Below, in pieces: positions 1-11,475 of a stretch of DNA of 64,000 nucleotides; position 1 is the stretch's first letter; each line of letters opens with the position of its first letter. The stretch is taken from contig JAGTXO010000025.1 in the NCBI GenBank assembly GCA_019448385.1, positions 496,001 through 560,000 on the forward strand, written 5' to 3'. The notes beneath the pieces were generated by a model that saw nothing but the letters and a program-made list of their open reading frames with translations, was not told the DNA's origin and did no database searches. The position numbers were made by a program, and so were the translations under genes. The stretch comes from Diacronema lutheri (Eukaryota; Haptophyta; Pavlovophyceae; Pavlovales; Pavlovaceae).

Positions 1-1553
1 TGCTCGCCATCCACGCCGCCATCGTACACGATGGCCGCACCGCCCACGCCTCGCGCGAGCAGCTGCCGTCCACGCGCCACCGCCGCGCGCGCGCGCGCCG
101 TGTCCTCGCCGCCGTCCGCGCGGCCACCGCCGGCGCCGGCAGCGTCGGCGGCGCCGTCGGTGTAGAGGCAGTCGTTGAGCCGGCGCGCGAGCGCGCGCAC
201 CTCCGAGTCGACCGTCACCGACGGCAGCGCGCACGCGATCGGCACGATGCGCGCGCACGTGACGGCCTCGCGGATGACGGCGGACTCCGGGGGCGGGAGC
301 GGCGCGGTGACGAGCGCGAGCGCGGCGGCGAGGCACGCGGCGTGCAGCACGGGCATGCGCGCGTGCGCGAGCACGTCGGCGAGCGGCACGAGCCTCGTGC
401 GCAGCGGCCAGCCCACACCGCCACCGACGGGCGCGAGCGCGGCCGCGGCCGCCGCGGCCGCGACGTCCGCAGCGGCGGCGGGCGCGCCGGCCCGCGCGCC
501 GTCCGCGCGCGGCGCGGCGTCGGTGGCGGCGGGCGGCACGGCGTGCGCGCCGTCGCCGCGCTCGCCCGGCCCGTCCTCCGGCGCGAGGATCGCGAGCGCG
601 CGGAACACGAGCCGCGCGCCGTCGGGCGTCAAGCTGAGACGCGCGAGCGCGCGCGCGGCGTGCGCCTGCGCGCGCTCGTCGGCCGTCGCGAGCGACGAGG
701 CGACGAGCGTGACGGCGTGCGGCAGCGCGCAGACGGCCTCGAGCGCGAGGCGGTGGCCAAGCAGCGCGTGGATGCACCCGAGCAGCTCGGCGCGCGCCTC
801 GAGCAGCGCGCCCTCCGGACCGTCGAGCCCGGACCCGCCTCCCGGAGAGCCGCGCATGTTGCGCGACAGCGTCGAGACGAGCGCGTCGGCGCCGCCGGCG
901 GCGAGGAAGCGGCGGACCCACTCGGCGGTGCCGCGCTGCGGCTCGAGCACGCGCCGCAGCTGCCGCAGCTCGCGCCGCACCGGGCCCGCCCGCAGCTGCC
1001 GCACCACCGCCTCGGGCTCGGCGTGCGCGCCGCGGCCGCCGGCGAGCGCCGATCCAACGCGCGCCTCAGCCGCGTCTGCGTGCTCCGCGAAGGGCTCCAT
1101 GCGCGCGGCGCCGCCCGCGCGGCGCGGCCGCTCGTGCCCGCGCGTGAGCACGTCGCCGTCCGCGTCGGACACATCCGACAGCCGCCGGCCCAGATCGGGC
1201 GGCAGCGCGTCGAGCGCGATCGGCACGTGCGTCGCGAGCAGGCACTCGCCGTCCGCGACGCGCTCGAGCGTGTTGCCCCGGCCGGTCACGTAAGTACGGT
1301 AGAGGTCGAGCTCAACGAGTGAGTACACACGCAGCTCCACGCCCGCCGCGCGGTCGGTGAGAAGCGTGCCGCGCTCGTGCAGCGCGGGGTCGGTCAGCTC
1401 CTTGAAGTCCTCGGTCACCTCGTGCGCGGCTGTGACGCCAAACGCGCGGCGGAGCTGGCTGACGAGCGCGAGGCTCGGCTCGCGCCTGGACAAGCGGCCC
1501 GCGTGCTCGAGACCAAATCGACCGGCGTGCGAGGTGCCGTGCGGAGCGTTCAT
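1..1553 (-). CDS. Formin-like GBD/FH3-domain protein, partial (C-terminal side beyond window)
   Basis: An open frame reads leftward from the ATG at 1553 to the window edge with no stop, giving about 517 visible residues. Around residues 211-330 it has the look of a Diaphanous/formin FH3 armadillo-type repeat region: a WVRRFLAAGGADALVSTL-type helix near residue 212, followed by a helix around LLGCIHALLGHRLALEAV and further repeats. In this family the N-terminal GBD/FH3 region binds Rho GTPases and controls an FH2 actin-nucleating domain. The FH2 part would lie beyond base 1 and is not seen, so the protein could instead be another FH3/armadillo protein. Residues after about 330 are Ala- and Gly-rich. 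No intron was needed to keep the frame. The start is the first in-frame ATG. Its 5' end faces ORC6 tail-to-head across about 190 bp. Confidence 0.6.
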   Translation of the reverse strand, partial: MNAPHGTSHAGRFGLEHAGRLSRREPSLALVSQLRRAFGVTAAHEVTEDFKELTDPALHERGTLLTDRAAGVELRVYSLVELDLYRTYVTGRGNTLERVADGECLLATHVPIALDALPPDLGRRLSDVSDADGDVLTRGHERPRRAGGAARMEPFAEHADAAEARVGSALAGGRGAHAEPEAVVRQLRAGPVRRELRQLRRVLEPQRGTAEWVRRFLAAGGADALVSTLSRNMRGSPGGGSGLDGPEGALLEARAELLGCIHALLGHRLALEAVCALPHAVTLVASSLATADERAQAHAARALARLSLTPDGARLVFRALAILAPEDGPGERGDGAHAVPPAATDAAPRADGARAGAPAAAADVAAAAAAAALAPVGGGVGWPLRTRLVPLADVLAHARMPVLHAACLAAALALVTAPLPPPESAVIREAVTCARIVPIACALPSVTVDSEVRALARRLNDCLYTDGAADAAGAGGGRADGGEDTARARAAVARGRQLLARGVGGAAIVYDGGVDGE

Positions 1554-1740
1554 CGCGCGGGGCGCCTCAAGCCATCCGCTCCGGTCACATCGACGGTGCC
1601 ATCGCCCGTTGATGTCACTCTGACGGACCCTCCGAGTGATTGATTTTTGTGTCAGACTGACCGAGCCAGCGAGTCATCACTGCTGGCGCTGCCCAGTGCC
1701 CGCGCCCCAGTCGCAGCACGCGGCGCGCGGCTACCTCACC

Positions 1741-2688
1741 TCAGCAAGTCGTCGAGGGTGGTGTGCAAAAGGTGAGGCGCGCCTGCATGAGCGGCCGCTG
1801 CGGCTGCACGGCCTGCGTGTGCGGCGCTGGCCGCGCCGGTGGCCGGCCGCAGCCAACGCCCGCCGCGCGCGCCTCGAGCGCAGCTGCAGCTGCGACCGGC
1901 GCGGCGGCGGGCGCGGCCGCCGCCGCGCCCGCCGCCGCACCCTTGCCGCCGGCGTTACCGAGCACGCGCGCCCGCCACTGCTCGTATTCGCGGCGGGCGC
2001 GCACGACGGCCGTGCCGGCGAGCGCTGGCACGGCTTCGGCGGCCTCGAGGTCGAGCTCGTGCCCGTTCAGCTCGCAGTCGTCCGTAGATCTCCGCCCGCG
2101 CTTGCGCCCCTTGCCGCCGCTCGCGCAGCCGGCGCCCACGAGCGCGATGAGCTCGGGGCACGCCATGCGCATCCGCGCGGCGATGGCGAGCAGGACGGGA
2201 ACACGTGCGCCCGTGGCGCGCTCAACGTGCGCCTTGTCCACGCGCGCGCGCGCCTTGGCGCTCGCCGCAAGCAGCGCGCCGCCGAGCAGCGCGTCCGCGC
2301 CGTGCTCTGCGGCCGCGTGCCTGTCGTGCGCGCCGTACGAGTCGAGGAGGCGCGTGACGGTCGCCTCGAGCGCGGGCTCGCAGCCGACCTCGCGCACGAG
2401 CTCGGCGGCAGTCAACCCAAGACGGACGTCGAGCAGGCGTGCAAGCGTCGCGCGCGCCTTGAGGAAGGCTGCCTCGCGCACGCCCGATGCCGCCGCCTGC
2501 CGCCCGAGGTCGCACGGCACTCGCAGCACGGCGGCAGCGAGGCCGACACATGCCGGCGCGGTGCAGATGGCAGACGCGCCGAGAGATGGTGCGCGGTGGC
2601 CCGCGAGGTTGTACAGCACTCGCGCCTTGCCGAGCACACGCTCCACGTCCGCTGCGGCGACGAGGCGCGCGACCAGCTCGCGCTCCAT
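1741..2688 (-). CDS. ORC6: Origin recognition complex subunit 6
   Basis: This single-exon frame encodes 315 residues. Its N-terminal 210 residues follow the plant and animal Orc6 pattern: a KARVLYNLAG helix, then APSLGASAICTAPACVGLAAA, a cyclin-box-like helical repeat, a second box starting near VRLGLTAAELVREVGCEPAL, and a segment around DKAHVERATGARVPVLLAIA. ORC6 is the smallest ORC subunit and helps load MCM helicases at replication origins in the nucleus. The tail has a basic stretch (KGRKRGRRS) likely to act in nuclear import or DNA contact, then a YEQWRARVL helix and a Pro/Ala-rich end. The start is the first ATG, and a divergent plus-strand gene begins 105 bp away, so the two probably share a promoter. 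No frameshift is needed. Confidence 0.75.
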   Translation of the reverse strand: MERELVARLVAAADVERVLGKARVLYNLAGHRAPSLGASAICTAPACVGLAAAVLRVPCDLGRQAAASGVREAAFLKARATLARLLDVRLGLTAAELVREVGCEPALEATVTRLLDSYGAHDRHAAAEHGADALLGGALLAASAKARARVDKAHVERATGARVPVLLAIAARMRMACPELIALVGAGCASGGKGRKRGRRSTDDCELNGHELDLEAAEAVPALAGTAVVRARREYEQWRARVLGNAGGKGAAAGAAAAAPAAAPVAAAAALEARAAGVGCGRPPARPAPHTQAVQPQRPLMQARLTFCTPPSTTC

Positions 2689-2793
2689 CGGATGGAGGCC
2701 AACACAAGACGTTGCAAACTCCGTTTCCCGCCTTCAAAATTGACCGGTGGCCCACCGTGCTGCAAACGAAAACAGAAGAGTGTGGAACAGAAG

Positions 2794-5636
2794 ATGCCGC
2801 CTATGCGGAGGCTCGGCTGCTGCCTTCTCGTCGCAGCGGCCACGCTTGCGCCAATGGTGGCGGGCGCGCGCACGGCGGCTCTGCGGCGCGCGCCACGCAC
2901 GCAGCTCGCACCGACGCCGCGCATGGTGGACACGATGCAGGCCGCCGTCGCGGCCGCGGCGAACGCGGCGCTCGCTGCCGCCGAGCAGACCGAGCGCAAG
3001 GAGATCCGCGCGCCTGAGGCGTCGAAGACGTACGTCTCGTTGGACAGGTCGTCCAACGTGCTGACGTCGGAGGGCCTGCCCGAGGTGTACGACGCCAAGA
3101 TGATCGAAAAGTACTGGAAGGGCCAGGGGCCGGCGCTCAAAAAGCGCTGGTCCGAGTTCCTCGGGATCGCCGTGCCGTTCATGACGCGTGTCGCGTCGAT
3201 CGGGCTCTCGTCGGGGATGGAGGGGCTCGAGCGCGAGTCGGGCTCGCTCGCGCGCGAGGCGCGTATGCACATGGAGCGCCTTGGACCCACGTACATCAAG
3301 CTCGGGCAGATGATGTCTGTCCGGCCCGACGTGCTCCCACAGGCCGCGATGGACGAGCTGCAGATCCTGCAGGACAACGTGCCGCGCTTTGACACGCCGA
3401 CGGCGTTCGCGATCGTCGATCAGGAGCTCGGCCGGCCGATGGACGAGGTCTTCTCGTGGATCTCCGACGAGCCCATCGCGTCCGCGTCGCTCGCGCAGGT
3501 GTACAAGGCGACGCTGCGCGAAACGGGCGAGGCCGTCGCCGTCAAGGTGCAGCGGCCGGGCGTGCTCGAGACGATCTCGAAGGACCTGTACGTGCTGCGC
3601 CGCGCGGCGGAGGTCTACCAGAACCTGATGGACCGCATCGCGCCGCGCCAGCGCACCGATTACACGGCGCTGCTCAACGAATGGGCAATCGGCTTCTACA
3701 CCGAGCTCGACTTTCAAAATGAGGGGCGCAACCAGATGCGGCTGCGCGAGATGCTCGCCGGGTGCAACGTGACGGGCGTGCTCGTGCCGCGCATCCACGA
3801 GCGGTACTCGACGCGCCGGCTGCTCGTCAGCGAGTGGGTCGACGGCACGAAGCTCTCCGACCTGCCGTCGTCCGAGATCGCCGAGCTCGTTGCGGTGGGG
3901 CAGGAAGCCTTCCTCGTGCAGCTCCTGCAGTTGGGCTGCTTCCACGCGGACCCGCACCCAGGCAATTTGCTCAAGCTCAACGAGCCCAAGGACGGCAAGG
4001 TCCTCGCGCTCCTCGATTTTGGCCTCGTCGCGCAGGTCAAGCAGGAAGACCGCGACACGATGATCTCTGCCCTCATCCACCTCGCGAACAAGGCGCGCGC
4101 GCGCGCGCATGCCCGCGCGCGGCGGCGACGTGGCCCGGCCCCCCGCGCTCGCGCGCGCGCATTGTCGCGCCGGGCCGCGCGCGCCCGCTCGCATGAGAAG
4201 CGGCGGCGGCGCGTTGCGCGCGTGCGCGGCGCGGCAGCCCAGCCTGCGGGGACAGCAGGATGCGCGCTGGCGCGCGCAACCCGCCTCACGCCGCGCCGCC
4301 ATCGTGCGCGCCCGTCCGCCACCGCGCCGCCACCGCCGCTGTGGCCCCATCCGCACCCGACGCGCACGCGACGGCTCGCGCTTTGCAGGATTACACGTCA
4401 CTCGTTGAGGACTTTGTGCACTTGGGAATCCTGCCCGCCGACGCGAACCGGCCGATGATCATCCCGCTCATGGACAAGGCGCTCACGCCGTACATCCAGG
4501 GCGGCGGCGCGTCGCGGTACACGTCAAAGGTGCTGGACAATTCTGGAGGTTTCCAGTCGATGACTCAAGACATGCTCCTCGTGCTGAACGAGGTGCCCTT
4601 CACAATCCCGCCCTACTTTGCGCTGCTCGCGCGCGCGATCGTCACGCTCGAGGGCATCGCGCTCATCGGCGACCCGGACTACGCGCTCATTCTCGAAGCG
4701 TACCCGTTCATCGCGCGGAAGCTTCTTGCAGACGACCGACCCGCCGTGCAGCGCGCGCTGCACGAGGCGCTGTACGGCAGGTCCGACGGCGGCAGCGGCG
4801 CGATCAAGGGCAATCGCATCGCCGTGTTGCTCAACTCGGCGCTCGGCGTCGTCCAGCGCGACGGCGTCGCCGTCGACCTGGACGCCGTGCCGGACGACGC
4901 CGTCGACGCGAAGCGCGCGCTCGCCTACGTCATGTCGGATGAGGCCGTGTCGCTGCGCGGCCTTCTCGAGAAAGAGGCGCACGTGGCGGCCGACCTGATC
5001 CTGCGCCAGACGATCCGACGCGCCGTCGGCGCGCTCGACGCGCAGGCCGCGCGCGGCACGTTTGGGCTGATCGGAGGGTGGATCCCATCGCCGCTCGACC
5101 TGCCCGCCCCGTTCCTCCTGCCCGACGAGCGCGGCGTCACGGCCTCCTTCCCGCAGCTGCTGCGCGCTCGCGAGGTGCTCGAAGCGATGGCGCCCAAGCT
5201 CTCACAAGGCGAGGAGCTCTACCTCCTCTCGCTCGCCGACCTCGCGACCGAGCTCGCCGGGCCGGACGCCGCCGCCATCGTGAACGGTGATGCCGCGAGC
5301 AGCGACGCCCTCGCGGTGCCCCGCCTCGTGCTCGACGTGGTCGAGAAATTCTCGGCGGGCGGCGGGCGCGGCGCCTTCTCCGCCGAAACGGGTGCCAGCC
5401 CAGCCGCGCAGCAGGCGCTCGTCGCGGCCGCGCGGCAGCTGTTCGGCCGGACGCGGCGCAAGGCGAGCGCAAGCGGCTCGAGTGGCGCGTCGTCGATGGA
5501 CGAGATTTTGGACGCGTACGAGGCGCTGTCGCCCGCCCAGCGCGCGACGCTCGACGGCTCGCTGCGCAAGCTCAACGAGCGCACGTACGCCAACATCTGC
5601 AAGCGACTCGCCGCCCTGCGCAACTTGGCGCCCTAG
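2794..5636 (+). CDS. Plastid ABC1/UbiB-family atypical kinase (ABC1K)
   Basis: Two exons, 2794-4092 and 4389-5636, give 848 residues. The first 20-25 residues are hydrophobic and end near VAGARTAA, which fits a signal peptide plus transit peptide for a secondary plastid. Family hallmarks are all visible: the KxGQ motif as IKLGQMMSVRPDVLP near residue 168, an SASLAQVY Ala-rich loop, AVAVKVQRPGV with the ATP-site lysine, FHADPHPGNLL near residue 385 and the metal-binding LLDFGL near 408. Plastid ABC1Ks act on prenylquinone metabolism and plastoglobule function. Homologues read ..IHLAN-R-DY.., so exon 1 must end at ACAAG and exon 2 must start at GATTAC. This forces a 296-nt GC-AG intron (donor GCGCGC). 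The long C-terminal extension after about residue 560 is typical of plant-type members. Confidence 0.85.
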
Positions 5637-6319
5637 GCCGGCATGGCGCTCGGCCGCCGAGCTTGGCTCGCGCACACGGACGCCCGACCAGCATGCCATC
5701 GCCGCGCCGCGCGCGCCACTGGCCCGCCGCGAGTGCGGCCCAGATGGCCGCAAGGATGGGGTTTGCGCGCGCGCGCTCCCTCGCTCGGCGATGGGCAACC
5801 ATGGTGGCTGCATCCTCCCCTCCTCCCCCCATGGTTGCCCATCGCCGAGCCACCATGATTCCGTTTCAAATACTAACGGCGCTTACGTCAGGACAGCGGG
5901 GTCAGCACCAGCTGCGGGGGAATCGAGTAGCCACCAATGTCGTCGATTCCCGCGCATCCCGGTCACCTGCGCGGGGATCGCGCTCAAACAGAACGATCGT
6001 GCCGGCGCGCAGCTGGTGGGAGCCGTTGAGAGGAAAGTCGTGGCGACGCATGCTCCGACGCGCGTGCGCGCCTACAGTTCAGACGCCATCGGTCGACGCG
6101 TCGACGTCGCTGTTGACGCCCGCGCGCGCGCCGTCGTAGCGCGCGACCTGCGCCCTCGCGCGCTCCGCTGGCGCCGGCGCAGGCGGCGTGTGCGAAGGCG
6201 CGACCAGCTTCGCGCCGGCGTCTGGCGTGCGGAGCGCTCATCTTTCCAAAAGCGCTGATGACGGAAATGAAGCGCCGACTTTGAAAGGGGGCTTCTGGAA
6301 AAACCCGATTTTAGTGCCC
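5637..6319. other. Intergenic stretch between ABC1K and CHLH
   Basis: No convincing gene. The left half is GC-rich and carries a perfect 22-bp hairpin (listed separately). The right half becomes less GC-rich toward CHLH and should hold its promoter. The ORFs here are short and have no recognisable motif. Confidence 0.6.
5783..5850. repeat. Perfect 22-bp inverted repeat (hairpin)
   Basis: Arms 5783-5804 and 5829-5850 are exact reverse complements, with a pyrimidine-rich 24-nt loop. The stem contains CGATGGGCAACCATGG. It lies about 150 bp after the ABC1K stop codon. It could be a 3'-end RNA structure or a small inverted-repeat element; the sequence does not decide this. Confidence 0.85.
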
Positions 6320-6326
6320 CTATAAT
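6320..6326 (+). promoter_or_regulatory. Possible TATA-like element before CHLH
   Basis: CTATAAT lies about 26-32 nt before the CHLH start codon in a locally AT-richer stretch. Its position fits a short 5' UTR only if transcription starts very near the ATG, so this is tentative. Confidence 0.25.
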
Positions 6327-6351
6327 TGCTCGCGCGACTGACCCGCGAGCC

Positions 6352-9300
6352 ATGAAGGTGGTCGCGTGTTTGCTCGTCGCGTTCGTCGCGCAATGCGCGG
6401 GGTATGCCGGCAGGAGCGCCTACTCGACGCCGCGCGCGGGTGCGCGCAGCTGCAAATTGATCACTGCTTGCGCCGCCTTCCGCCCTCCGGCCGCGCGCGT
6501 CGGTCGCGCGCGCCGCGCGCGCACGCCCGGCACGGCGAATCTGAGATTCCTCTCGCCCCGCGCGGCGCGCGCGCGCGCTGACGCGCCGCGCCTCGCGCCG
6601 CCTCGCCGCGCGACGCTCGCGCAGCCATGCGCGCGGTCTCGCCGGGCGTCGTGCGCGCCGCGCCCGCGCCCGTCGCCACGCGGGTCGCGATGGTTGCGAC
6701 TGGCCCGCCGCAGACCGGCCTCTTCACCGGCTCGAAGCCGTCGGACCGGCACATCGAGCCGGACGATCTGAACGGGCGCACGCAGTTCAAGGTCGTGTAC
6801 GTCGTGCTCGAGTCGCAGTACCAGTCGTCCATGACCGCCGCATGCAAGCGCATCAACGCGCAGCAGGAGAAGGTCGCGGTCGAGTGCTCGGGGTATCTTC
6901 TGGAGGAGCTGCGCGACCCGGTCAACTACGAGGCCTTCAAGAAGGAGGTGGCGGAGGCGGACATCTTCATCGGCTCGCTCATCTTCGTGCAGGAGCTCGC
7001 CGACAAGGTCGTCGAGGCCGTCGCGCCGCACCGCGACTCGATGTCGGCGTGCATCATCTTCCCGTCGATGCCCGACGTGATGCGGCTGCAGAAGGTGGGC
7101 ACCTTTGAGATGAAGAACGCCGGCACGTCCAAGGGCGGGCTCTCCGACTTCATGAAGAAGAACAAGCCGAACGGTGCGACCTTCGAGGACGGCATGCTCA
7201 AGCTCCTGCGCGCCCTTCCGAAGGTGCTCAAGTACTTGCCAAACGAGAAGGCGCGCGACGCACGCTCGTTCATGCTCTCCTTCCAGGTGCGCGCGTCCCG
7301 CATGACCGCGCGCGCGCTCCGGCCGCGCGCGCGCGCGAGACACCGCCGCCGCGCGAGAGAACGCGGCACGCGCGAGCCCTCGGCGGAGCGGCGGCCGCGC
7401 AAGGCGCAGCGCGCGCGAGAACAGCGCGCGCGCCGTGCGCGGCGGCGACGCGCCGGCGACCTTGTAACCGCCGCTCACCACGCCGCGCCGCGTCCTCCCG
7501 CTCCTCCGGGGCATTGCGCTCACCGCACACCGCCACACCGCGCGCAGTATTGGCTTGGCGGCTCGCCGGAGAACCTCGAGGCGATGCTGCTCAACGTGGC
7601 GTCCAAGTACGTCGCGCCGATCGCGAGCAACGAGCTGCTGCCCGAGTCCGTGATCCAGGACCCGCGCCTGATCCCCGACCGCGGCATCTGGCACCCGGGC
7701 GCCAAGGAGATCTTTGTCGACGTCGACTCGTACCTCGACTGGTACCGCCGCGAGATGGCGCCCGCGAACGGCATCGATTTTGACACGGCGCCGACGGTCG
7801 GTATCCTCCTGCAGAAGTCGCACATCAACACCAAGGACGACGGGCACTACGTGTCGCTCATCCAGGAGCTCGAGGCGCGCGGCGCGAAGGTCGTGCCCAC
7901 CTACTCGGGCGCGCTCGACTTCTCGGTGCTCATCGACGAGTACTTCTACTCGGCGGAGGGCAAGCAGGCCGTCGACTCGGTGATCAACCTGACCGGCTTC
8001 GCGCTCGTCGGCGGCCCGGCGAAGCAGGACCACCCGGCGGCCGTCGAGTGCCTGCGCAAGCTCGACCGCCCGTACCTCTGCGCGCTCCCGCTCGTCTTCC
8101 AGACCTTCGAGGAGTGGAAGGAGTCGGAGCTCGGGTTGCACCCCGTGCAGGTCGCGCTGCAGGTTGCGCTCCCTGAGATCGACGGCGCGATCGAGCCGAT
8201 CATCTTCGCAGGGCGCGACGGTCTCACGGGCCGGTCGGTGCCGCTCGCCGACCGGATCGCCGTCCTCGCCGAGCGCTCGCTCCGCTGGGCCAACCTGCGG
8301 CGCAAGCCGAACGCGGAGAAGAACGTGGCGATCACCATCTTCTCCTTCCCGCCCGACAAGGGCAACGTCGGCACCGCCGCGTACCTCGACGTGTTCGGCT
8401 CGATCTTCTCGGTGCTCAAGGGCCTCAAGAAGGACGGCTACGACGTGGGCGACGTGCCCGAGACCATCGAGGCGCTCATCGACTCGGTGCTGCACGACAA
8501 GGAGGCGCGGATCGCCTCGCCTGAGCTGAACGTCGAGTACCGCATGAGCGTCGACGAGTACCGCCGCCTCACGCCGTGGGCGTCCGACCTCGAGGAGAAC
8601 TGGGGGCCGCCGCCCGGCCAGCTCAACTCGGACGGGCAGAACCTGCTCATCTACGGCAAGAAGTTTGGCAACGTCTTCATTGGCGTGCAGCCATCGTTTG
8701 GGTACGAGGGCGACCCGATGCGCCTCCTCTTCTCGAAGAGCGCGTCGCCGCACCACGGCTTTGCCGCCTACTACACGTACGTCGAGAAGGTGTTCGGCGC
8801 CGACGCCGTCCTGCACTTTGGCACCCACGGCTCGCTCGAGTTCATGCCGGGCAAGCAGGTGGGCATGTCCGGCGAGTGCTACCCGGACCGGCTGATTCAC
8901 AACATCCCCAACCTCTACTACTACGCGGCGAACAACCCGTCGGAGGCGACGATCGCCAAGCGCCGCTCGTACGCCAACACGATCTCGTACCTCACGCCGC
9001 CCGCCGAGAACGCCGGGCTGTACAAGGGCCTCAAGGAGCTCGGCGAGCTCGTCGCGTCCTACCAGACGCTGCGCGACACAGGCCGCGGCTCGTCGATCGT
9101 CGGCTCGATCGTGGCGGCCGCGCGCACGTGCAACCTCGACAAGGACATCAAGGACCTGCCGTCCGAGGAGGCCGACTTCACCGCCTTCTCGCTCGACGAC
9201 CGCGACACGGTCGTCGGCAAGGTGTACGCGCGGCTGATGGAGATCGAGTCGCGCCTGCTCCCGTGCGGCCTGCACACGGTGGGCGTGCCGCCGACCGCCG

Positions 9301-11475
9301 AGGAGGCGATCGCCACGCTCGTCTCGATCGCGTCGATCGACCGCGCCGAGGAGAACATCAAGTCGCTGCCGCGCATCCTCGCCGCGTCTGTCGGCCGCGA
9401 CATTGACGACATCTACCGCCGCTCGGACGCGGGCGTGCTCGACGACGTGACGCTGCGCACGCGGATCGTCGAGGCGACGCGCGCGGCGGTGCGCGCGATG
9501 GTCGAGCAGTCGGTCAACAATGAGGGCCGCATCGAGACCGTCGCGAGCGTCTTTGGCAACTTTGCGCGCATGCTGGGCATCGGCAAGGCGCCGTGGGTGG
9601 AGGCGTGCGCGACGGCAGGCTTTGACGCGGCCGACGAGGAGTCGATGAAGCCGCTCTTCACGTACCTCGACTTCTGCCTCAAGCAGATCGTCGCGGACAA
9701 CGAGCTCGGCGCGCTGCTCGCCTCGCTGCAGGGCCGGTACACGCTGCCCGGCCCGGGCGGTGATCCGATCCGCAACCCGCTCGTGCTGCCGACGGGCAAG
9801 AACATGCACGCGCTCGACCCGCAGGCGATCCCGACGGCGGCGGCGTGCGACTGCGCCAAGGTGGTCGTCGACCGGCTGCTCGAGCGGCAGGCGCTCGACA
9901 ACAACGGCGCGTACCCCGAGTCGATCGCCTTCGTCCTGTGGGGCACGGACAACATCAAGACCTACGGCGAGTCGCTCGCGCAGGTCCTGTGGATGGTCGG
10001 CGTCAAGCCCGTCGCCGACTCGATTGGCCGCGTGAACAAGCTCGAGCTGATCCCGCTCGAGAAGCTCGGCCGGCCGCGCATCGACGTGGTCGTCTCGTGC
10101 TCGGGCGTCTTCCGCGACCTCTTCATCAACCAGGTGCGCCCCCGCCCTGACGCACCGCCGCCCGGCGCGCGCGCATCGGTGCATGCGCACTGGGGCATTT
10201 GGCGCGCGCGCTGGCGTCGGCGCCGCTGGCGGGCGGGCGGCGCGGCTCCGGCCCTGCGCTGCGCTGCGCGCCAGCCCGCCTCTCACCCGCGCTCGCTCCC
10301 GCGCCCAACTCGACGCCGCGTCGCGTCGCGTCGCGCCGCCCCTTTTCAAAATCACGTCTCAGATGAACCTGCTTGACCGTGCGGTCAAGATGGCTGCTGA
10401 GGCGGACGAGCCGCTCGAGATGAACTTTGTGCGCAAGCACGCGCTCGAGCAGGCGGAGGAGCTCGGCGTCTCGCTGCGCGACGCCGCGACGCGCGTCTTC
10501 TCCAACGCGGCCGGTGCGCGCGGGCGAGAGCACGCGCCGCGCGCGCCCGCAGCGCGCCTTGGCGCCCCGGAGCGGCACACTGCGACCCCGCGCGCCGCTC
10601 ACTCGCCCAACCGCGCGCCACTCGCGCCCACTCGCGCGTCTGTCCGTACCCGGACTTGCGTCCGTCCGTGTCCGCGCGCAGGCTCATACTCGGCGAACGT
10701 CGGCCTCGCGATCGAGAATGGCGGATGGGAGGGCGAGCAGCAGCTGCAGGAGCAGTACCTGTCGCGCAAGGGCTTCGCGTTCAACGCGGACAAGCCGGGC
10801 ATGCTCGAGCAGCAGGACGCCGTCTTCAAGTCGTCGCTCAAGCGCGTCGACGTTACCTTCCAGAACCTTGACTCGTCGGAAATCTCACTGTCGGACGTTT
10901 CGCACTACTTTGACTCGGACCCGACCAAGGTCGTCGCCGGGCTGCGTACCGACGGCAAGAAGCCGGCGGCGTTCGTTGCGGACACGACGACGGCGAACGC
11001 GCAGGTGCGCACGCTCTCCGAGACGGTCCGCCTCGATGCTCGCACCAAGCTGCTGAACCCCAAGTTCTACGAAGGCATGCTCAAGTCGGGATACGAGGGC
11101 ACGCGTGAGATCACCAAGCGGCTGCGCAACACGATGGGCTGGTCGGCGACCGCCGGTGCGCCGCACCGCGCCGCGCTGCACGCGCACCAGGCCCGCCCTC
11201 ACGCGTGCGTGCGTGCGCTCGCTCACCCGCTCGCGCGCGCGCGCGCGACGACAGGTGCGGTCGACAACTTTGTCTACGAGGACGCGAACGAGGTCTTCAT
11301 CGCCGACCCGGAGATGCAGAAGCGCCTGCTCGACACCAACCCGAACGCCTTCCGCGACATGGTGACGACCTTCCTCGAGGCGAACGGGCGCGGCTACTGG
11401 GAGACGTCCGAGGAGAACCTCGATCGGCTGCGCCAGCTCTACCAGGAGGTGGACGATAAGATCGAGGGCATGTAA
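6352..11475 (+). CDS. CHLH: Magnesium chelatase subunit H, plastid precursor
   Basis: Six exons (6352-6439, 6625-7286, 7548-10133, 10363-10513, 10682-11155, 11255-11475) give 1,393 residues, a normal length for ChlH. Exon 1 encodes a short hydrophobic signal peptide ([15 protein letters not shown]), and exon 2 supplies the transit-peptide-like region before [13 protein letters not shown]. The protein matches ChlH/CobN throughout: [54 protein letters not shown], and the C-terminal [15 protein letters not shown] and [15 protein letters not shown]. ChlH binds protoporphyrin IX and, with ChlI and ChlD, inserts magnesium in the first committed step of chlorophyll synthesis in the plastid. All five introns are GT-AG, most begin GTGCGC, and splice phases agree at every junction (1, 0, 0, 1, 1). 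Confidence 0.95.

Noticed and set aside
1636-2793. Upstream extension of the ABC1K frame
   Set aside because: The frame is open back to 1636 but overlaps ORC6 and lacks similarity; the signal peptide begins at 2794.
6420-10355. A 1,311-residue minus-strand frame
   Set aside because: Antisense to CHLH, which is certain from homology.
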